Origin: Thermoplasmata archaeon
GTDB taxonomy: Archaea; Thermoplasmatota; Thermoplasmata; Thermoplasmatales; Thermoplasmataceae
Length of the DNA: 10,291 bases
Direction: 5' to 3'
Assembly (NCBI GenBank): GCA_021797055.1
Contig: JAKAAI010000064.1
Coordinates: forward strand, 1 to 10,291
Position 1 is the stretch's first letter; every line of letters begins with the position of its first letter. Below the pieces are notes generated by a model that saw nothing but the letters and a program-made list of their open reading frames with translations, was not told the DNA's origin and did no database searches. This document shows, one piece after another, positions 7,040-10,291 of the stretch. The position numbers were made by a program, and so were the translations under genes.

Positions 7040-7770
7040 CAAGCATCAGGCGTCTGGAGCAGGCTTTCAGGCGGTTTACGTTTGTGAGCGGATCTTTTGA
7101 TCAAGTCCAGTACTATGGATTGCTTTTCTGATCCTGTTATAAGTGCAGACCTCTCCCAACTGGCTACATAATCGTCAAGTTCATCATAGCTCATACCAAG
7201 TTCGTCCTCATCCGTCTGTCCAGGATAGAGCCCGGCACTCGGCTTCTTCTCAATAATGCTTTTTGGTATATCCAGGAATTCGGCTGCTTCCCGCACATCA
7301 TGCTTGTAGAGGTGCATGATCGGCTCTATGTCACATGCCCCGTCCCCGAATTTAGTGAAATATCCAGTATAGAATTCTGTCCTGTTTGTTGTGCCCACAA
7401 CAAGTGCGTTATGCATATTTGAAAATGCGTACAGCAAAACCATTCTTATTCTGGACTTAATATTCCCATTTACCCTTCTATCGGATTCTCCAATAATATT
7501 TGATATTGATTTTATGACCGAACCAATTTCTATTGTCTTTATATCAAGTGAAAATTTTTCAGATAAACTTTCAACGTCCTTTAGATTAGGATCATTTCCA
7601 TCCTCCGGGAGAAAATAGGCATGTATTTTGGTTCGATCAAATGTTTTTGAAAGAATAGCTGCAACGACTGCACTGTCAATGCCACCGCTTACCCCTAAAA
7701 CAAGATGCATGTCCCCAGCGCACTTCACAAGAAATTTCTGAATTTCATCAAATTCATGCACTGAGAACAT
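7039..7770 (-). CDS. nadE: NH3-dependent NAD+ synthetase
   Basis: This 243-residue cytoplasmic enzyme forms NAD+ from deamido-NAD+, ATP and ammonia (EC 6.3.1.5), the last step of NAD biosynthesis. The ATP pyrophosphatase P-loop SGGIDS is at 28-33. Other family signatures are GNIKSRIRM (102-110), GTTNRTE (126-132), GYFTKFGDGA (136-145) and the acidic KPSAGLYPGQTDEDELG (176-192). There is no N-terminal glutaminase domain, so free ammonia or a partner enzyme must supply nitrogen. The length is close to the archaeal ammonia-dependent form. The start at 7770 gives residues leading directly into the fold; a TATA-like element about 27 nt upstream suggests a leaderless transcript. The cation antiporter follows at once on the same strand. 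Confidence 0.97.
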   Translation of the reverse strand: MFSVHEFDEIQKFLVKCAGDMHLVLGVSGGIDSAVVAAILSKTFDRTKIHAYFLPEDGNDPNLKDVESLSEKFSLDIKTIEIGSVIKSISNIIGESDRRVNGNIKSRIRMVLLYAFSNMHNALVVGTTNRTEFYTGYFTKFGDGACDIEPIMHLYKHDVREAAEFLDIPKSIIEKKPSAGLYPGQTDEDELGMSYDELDDYVASWERSALITGSEKQSIVLDLIKRSAHKRKPPESLLQTPDA

Positions 7771-7790
7771 TACAAGTTAATAATTCAACC

Positions 7791-7804
7791 ATAATTAAAA
7801 TTTA
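7791..7804 (-). promoter_or_regulatory. Putative TATA box for nadE (leaderless transcript)
   Basis: On the minus strand this reads TAAATTTTAATTAT and is centred about 27 nt before the nadE ATG. That is the usual distance from an archaeal TATA box to the transcription start, so the mRNA would begin at or next to the start codon. No Shine-Dalgarno is seen before the ATG, which agrees with leaderless initiation, a common mode in Thermoplasmatales. Confidence 0.45.
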
Positions 7805-7809
7805 TCAGT

Positions 7810-7817
7810 AAAAATAA
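7810..7817 (-). terminator. Possible T-rich terminator of the four-helix membrane protein gene
   Basis: On the minus strand a TTATTTTT run lies 16-23 nt after the stop codon at 7833, before the nadE TATA-like element. It fits a short archaeal U-rich terminator and would make the membrane protein gene its own transcription unit. The evidence is base composition only. Confidence 0.3.
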
Positions 7818-7832
7818 TGCTTTGAGATTTGA

Positions 7833-8354
7833 TCAATTTGCCATGCCAGGGCCAATGATATCGTCGTTTATTGGTGGAATGGCCCATTTTCCATATAATA
7901 CACCAATAATATACCCGAAGGCAATTGCACCGACAAATCCGCCCGCAATATCAACAAGGTAGTAAAGTGGACCATATTCACTAATGCTTCCAAGACCAAA
8001 TAAGACATCAAATAGAATCCAGAGTATCATACCAAAAACAATTCCCTTGACCTTATCATTCCTGCCAGGTAGTTTTCCAACAGCCCAAGCGAAAATAAGC
8101 CCAAGAATCGCACCGCCAATTAGTCCAACAATAACCGATCCAACTGGAGCAACTATTATGATAAGTGAATAAAGGCTGTTCGCCGTGATACCCGATGAAA
8201 CGAGTGCAGGATAATTTGCTATGTATTTATTTAGAGTTGCGATGATCTCGCTCTTTGCAAGTGACAATCCTATTACTGCAATGATGCCTGAAATAATACC
8301 ATAAACGAGGCCTGCAACGAGTCCTGATTTAGCTCCTGTTCCATACTCTCCCAT
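7833..8354 (-). CDS. Hypothetical four-helix membrane protein
   Basis: I do not recognise this 173-residue protein. It has four clear hydrophobic segments, at about 10-32, 62-93, 103-121 and 130-155, rich in small-residue patterns such as GLVAGLVYGIISG and GLIGGAILG that favour tight helix packing. A hydrophilic loop (about 33-60) follows the first segment. The C-terminus (WAIPPINDDIIGPGMAN) is short and polar. There is no signal peptide cleavage site and no catalytic motif. The ATG at 8354 is the only good start in frame, but a better Shine-Dalgarno (AAGGAG, 8370-8375) sits at 5-nt spacing from an out-of-frame ATG at 8364. The coding frame is uninterrupted and composition is like that of its neighbours, so the gene is likely real. 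It is divergent from the YhfC-like gene and shares its promoter region. Confidence 0.8.
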   Translation of the reverse strand: MGEYGTGAKSGLVAGLVYGIISGIIAVIGLSLAKSEIIATLNKYIANYPALVSSGITANSLYSLIIIVAPVGSVIVGLIGGAILGLIFAWAVGKLPGRNDKVKGIVFGMILWILFDVLFGLGSISEYGPLYYLVDIAGGFVGAIAFGYIIGVLYGKWAIPPINDDIIGPGMAN

Positions 8355-8364
8355 TAGACGACAT
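8329..8364 (-). other. Possible 11-codon upstream ORF overlapping the membrane protein start
   Basis: The ATG at 8364 opens an 11-codon frame (MSSNGRVWNRS) that ends with TAA at 8329-8331, overlapping the first codons of the membrane protein in another frame. AAGGAG ends 5 nt before this ATG, whereas the main ATG at 8354 is 15 nt from it. It could be a leader peptide or regulatory decoy, or the ribosome-binding site may serve the main ATG with poor spacing. Confidence 0.3.
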
Positions 8365-8393
8365 CTCTTCTCCTTATTTAATTATAGCTAAAA

Positions 8394-8416
8394 CATTTAT
8401 ATATTGAATATAAATT
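8394..8416. promoter_or_regulatory. Divergent promoter region (two TATA-like elements)
   Basis: This AT-rich segment lies between two divergent genes. On the plus strand, TTTATATATT (8396-8405) and AATATAAATT (8406-8415) are TATA-like. On the minus strand, AATATATAAATG lies about 45 nt before the membrane protein ATG. Starts about 26 nt downstream would give short 5' leaders on both sides. Which element serves which gene cannot be settled by reading. Confidence 0.45.
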
Positions 8417-8467
8417 GTGATAATATGTATAGAACAAACAATGTTCAGATTAGGAGATAATGCTGGA

Positions 8468-9259
8468 ATGAATGATTTTGATCCTGTTGTTTTCCTTTCT
8501 CCTGTTCTTGCTATTCTGGCTTCGGTTCTCTTGCTGCTCATAATTAGGAACAAATCCAGTCTTCGTGGATCGGTGATCATGTTTGCACTGATATCATACG
8601 CAGCAGCCATAGCGCTTAAGGAAATCGTTCAGTACTTTTCACTATCCTTCATTTATTCCAATTTTGGGAAGATAAGTATACTTACAGGTCTCTATTTCGG
8701 TCTCCAGACATCTATTTTAGAAGTATTTGGAGCCTATCTTATTGCACTGTTAGTTGCACGGAGAGGTCTCATATCTGTAAAAGATGCGGACGCATACGGC
8801 GGTTCTCTTGCATTTTGGGAAAATGCTGTACTTCTCGGTGCTCTATCACTGGTCAATCTCTTAGCAGACTATCTAATTATTAGATCTGGCTCGGCATTGG
8901 GCTCTCTTCTGTATAAAGAACTTTCATCTTCGGATCCAGATCTGTTCTATCCACCTTTATCTATCTTACCGGTTGTACTTCTTGGAGCACTTGAAAGGTT
9001 ATCTTCTATCCTAGCACACTATAGCTGGGGTTTTTTAACCCTCAGTGCGGCTGTTCTTAAGAAGAAAAAACTCCTTTATATTGCGCTCCCGATGGGCATG
9101 ATAGATGCATTAGTGCCGTTTGAGACGCTCTTGGGCATAGATCTATTCGAGGGTATTGTTTTTGCATTTTCTATGTTCTTTCTGTTTATCGCAATAAATT
9201 TCAGGAAAATAGACCTGAAAGCAGGCAGTGGTGAAAATCCTTCTAAATTTCAGGTATGA
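8468..9259 (+). CDS. YhfC-like (CPBP/PrsW clan) multi-pass membrane protein, degenerate protease motifs
   Basis: This 263-residue protein has about seven or eight hydrophobic segments and resembles, from memory, the YhfC family of putative glutamic-type intramembrane proteases. The matching regions are LEVFGAYL (84-91), AYGGSLAFWENAVLLG (109-124), ALERLSSILAHYS (174-186) and the late segment GMIDALVPF (210-218). YhfC proteins usually show EE-x-GR, HGG-x-E, an ER...H pair and a late histidine. Here the second Glu and the Arg of the first motif are replaced, the first His is absent and the late His is not seen, while Glu85, Glu118, Glu176, Arg177 and His184 remain. It may be a non-proteolytic or divergent member. 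The ATG at 8468 is chosen because it places the first helix near the N-terminus and has AGGAG at 8452-8456; ATG 8441 (272 residues) and GTG 8417 (280 residues) are in frame upstream. Its stop is 2 nt from that of the convergent TPR gene. Confidence 0.8.
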   Translation: MNDFDPVVFLSPVLAILASVLLLLIIRNKSSLRGSVIMFALISYAAAIALKEIVQYFSLSFIYSNFGKISILTGLYFGLQTSILEVFGAYLIALLVARRGLISVKDADAYGGSLAFWENAVLLGALSLVNLLADYLIIRSGSALGSLLYKELSSSDPDLFYPPLSILPVVLLGALERLSSILAHYSWGFLTLSAAVLKKKKLLYIALPMGMIDALVPFETLLGIDLFEGIVFAFSMFFLFIAINFRKIDLKAGSGENPSKFQV

Positions 9260-9261
9260 TA

Positions 9262-9960
9262 TTATTCTGTTTCCTTGAGTATGGATTCAAGTTCATCGTC
9301 AAGCGGCTGGTTCTTTCCGAACGTATCAAGCAGACTCCTGGCATCGGCCTTCTTTCCCATTTTAATAAGGAGGCGGGCTTTATGTGCGATATAGAAACTG
9401 TTTCCAGGTACCAGATCAATCGCTGCATCCACATCTTTCAGTGCATCCTCATAGCGACCGAGTTCAACGTTGGCCTGAAACCTCTTGTAAATGAATATCT
9501 GGTCTGCCCTGTTGAGATCAACAGCTTTTGAATAATCAGCAAGCGCCTCATCTTTTCTTCCCAGTTTCCATAGAACGTTACCCCTGTTATAATAATAGTC
9601 TGGAACATCGTTCTCAAGTTTTATTGCTGAGTTAAATGAATCAAGTGCCTCATCAAGTTTCCCAACATCTTCAAGGACCGCCCCAAGTGCATTATGGTAA
9701 TCTGCATTCTCGGGGAAAATCTCAACAGCTTTCCTGTAATCCTTGATCGCATTATCCATCATCTTCATTGAATAGTATGCAAGACCCCTGTTGTGGTAAT
9801 AGTCTGGATCTGTGCTCACGATCTTTATCGCTTTTGTAAAATTCTGAATTGCATCCGCATATTTCCTCAGGTTGAAGAAGGAAATACCACGTTCGTTATA
9901 GTCATCAGCCATCTCTGTCTTATCTTTTGGTAAACCGTCTACGGGCACCTTTAACGCCAT
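9262..9960 (-). CDS. Tetratricopeptide repeat (TPR) protein
   Basis: This 232-residue protein consists almost wholly of 34-residue TPR units, at about 18-51, 52-85, 86-119, 120-153 and 154-187, plus a degenerate sixth at about 188-221. Consensus residues are clear, for example YYNRGNVLWKLGRKDEALADY in the fourth repeat. TPR solenoids bind proteins; there is no enzymatic domain, signal peptide or membrane segment, so it is probably a cytoplasmic scaffold or adaptor with unknown partner. The ATG at 9960 is 8 nt after the rnhB stop, so the two are probably cotranscribed, though no Shine-Dalgarno is obvious. The C-terminus ends in an acidic tail (LDDELESILKETE). Confidence 0.93.
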   Translation of the reverse strand: MALKVPVDGLPKDKTEMADDYNERGISFFNLRKYADAIQNFTKAIKIVSTDPDYYHNRGLAYYSMKMMDNAIKDYRKAVEIFPENADYHNALGAVLEDVGKLDEALDSFNSAIKLENDVPDYYYNRGNVLWKLGRKDEALADYSKAVDLNRADQIFIYKRFQANVELGRYEDALKDVDAAIDLVPGNSFYIAHKARLLIKMGKKADARSLLDTFGKNQPLDDELESILKETE

Positions 9961-9968
9961 GAAAGATT

Positions 9969-10291
9969 CTATTTAATGTTACTGTCATTCGTGAACAGAA
10001 ATTTCTGTCTTTTTCCTGAAGTCAGGTTTTTCCATGTTTTCCATTCTTTCCTTACTATATTATCAATGTTTATTCCCCTCTGTATGGATTGCTTCAGGAA
10101 TTTTATCGTAGCGGGATCCGAAGGATAGCCCGACCCGAAATCCCCATATGTTTTATGGAGATTATCTATCTCACGATCCCTTGTTACCTTAGCGATTATT
10201 GACGCAGCAGAAACAGACGGAAACCGGTCATCCGCTCCATGCTCCGCCTTTATCTTAAAACCGGAATCTGTGCTTAGCCTGCGCGAAAGCC
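9969..10291 (-). CDS. rnhB: Ribonuclease HII, C-terminal part (5' end outside window)
   Basis: The minus-strand frame is open from the right edge to a TAG at 9969-9971 and gives 106 residues. They contain the archaeal RNase HII signature: KAEHGADDRFPSVSAASIIA, then KVTRDREID with the fourth catalytic Asp, then YGDFGSGYPSDP and TIKFLKQ. RNase HII nicks RNA in RNA/DNA hybrids and removes misincorporated ribonucleotides and primers during replication and repair. The first three acidic active-site residues lie upstream of the window. The C-terminal tail after IVRKEW is basic (KTWKNLTSGKRQK). The TPR gene follows 8 nt downstream. Confidence 0.95.
   Translation of the reverse strand, partial: LSRRLSTDSGFKIKAEHGADDRFPSVSAASIIAKVTRDREIDNLHKTYGDFGSGYPSDPATIKFLKQSIQRGINIDNIVRKEWKTWKNLTSGKRQKFLFTNDSNIK

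Overview
The window looks like a compact archaeal chromosome segment, most probably from the order Thermoplasmatales. The signs are a tRNA without an encoded CCA end, TATA-type promoter elements, heavy use of AGG and ATA codons at moderate G+C, an archaeal-type NadE and RNase HII, and type IV filament ATPases and membrane platforms of archaeal type. The genus cannot be fixed from the sequence alone. I see no insertion sequence, CRISPR array or phage gene. All genes except the right-edge one are complete.

Left part (1-237): a minus-strand tRNA-Ala(GGC), then a divergent AT-rich intergenic region with three symmetric elements upstream of the main operon. Main operon (238-5735, plus strand): four tightly coupled genes (ATG/TGA overlaps or a 1-nt gap) in the order secretion ATPase 1, T2SSF platform protein with a long disordered charged N-terminal tail, short T2SSF platform protein, secretion ATPase 2. 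This is the cytoplasmic and inner-membrane core of a Tad/Epd-like type IV filament or secretion machine with two ATPases flanking two platforms. No pilin, prepilin peptidase or secretin-like gene lies in the window, so its substrate is unknown. It is the most interesting object here.

Middle part (5732-8354, minus strand): a CPA1/NhaP-type cation/proton antiporter overlaps the operon's last stop codon tail-to-tail. It lies directly downstream of NH3-dependent NAD+ synthetase (nadE) through a TGATG junction. Further upstream on the same strand is a four-helix membrane protein of unknown function. Right part: a plus-strand multi-spanning protein resembling the YhfC glutamic-type intramembrane protease-like family with incomplete catalytic motifs. 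It converges, with a 2-nt gap, on a minus-strand TPR protein. The TPR gene follows the C-terminal part of rnhB (RNase HII), whose 5' end is cut by the window edge.

The window therefore combines core housekeeping genes (tRNA-Ala, nadE, rnhB), ion homeostasis expected of an acidophile, and a surface-machine operon. Gene density is extreme: both convergent junctions leave no room for a separate terminator.
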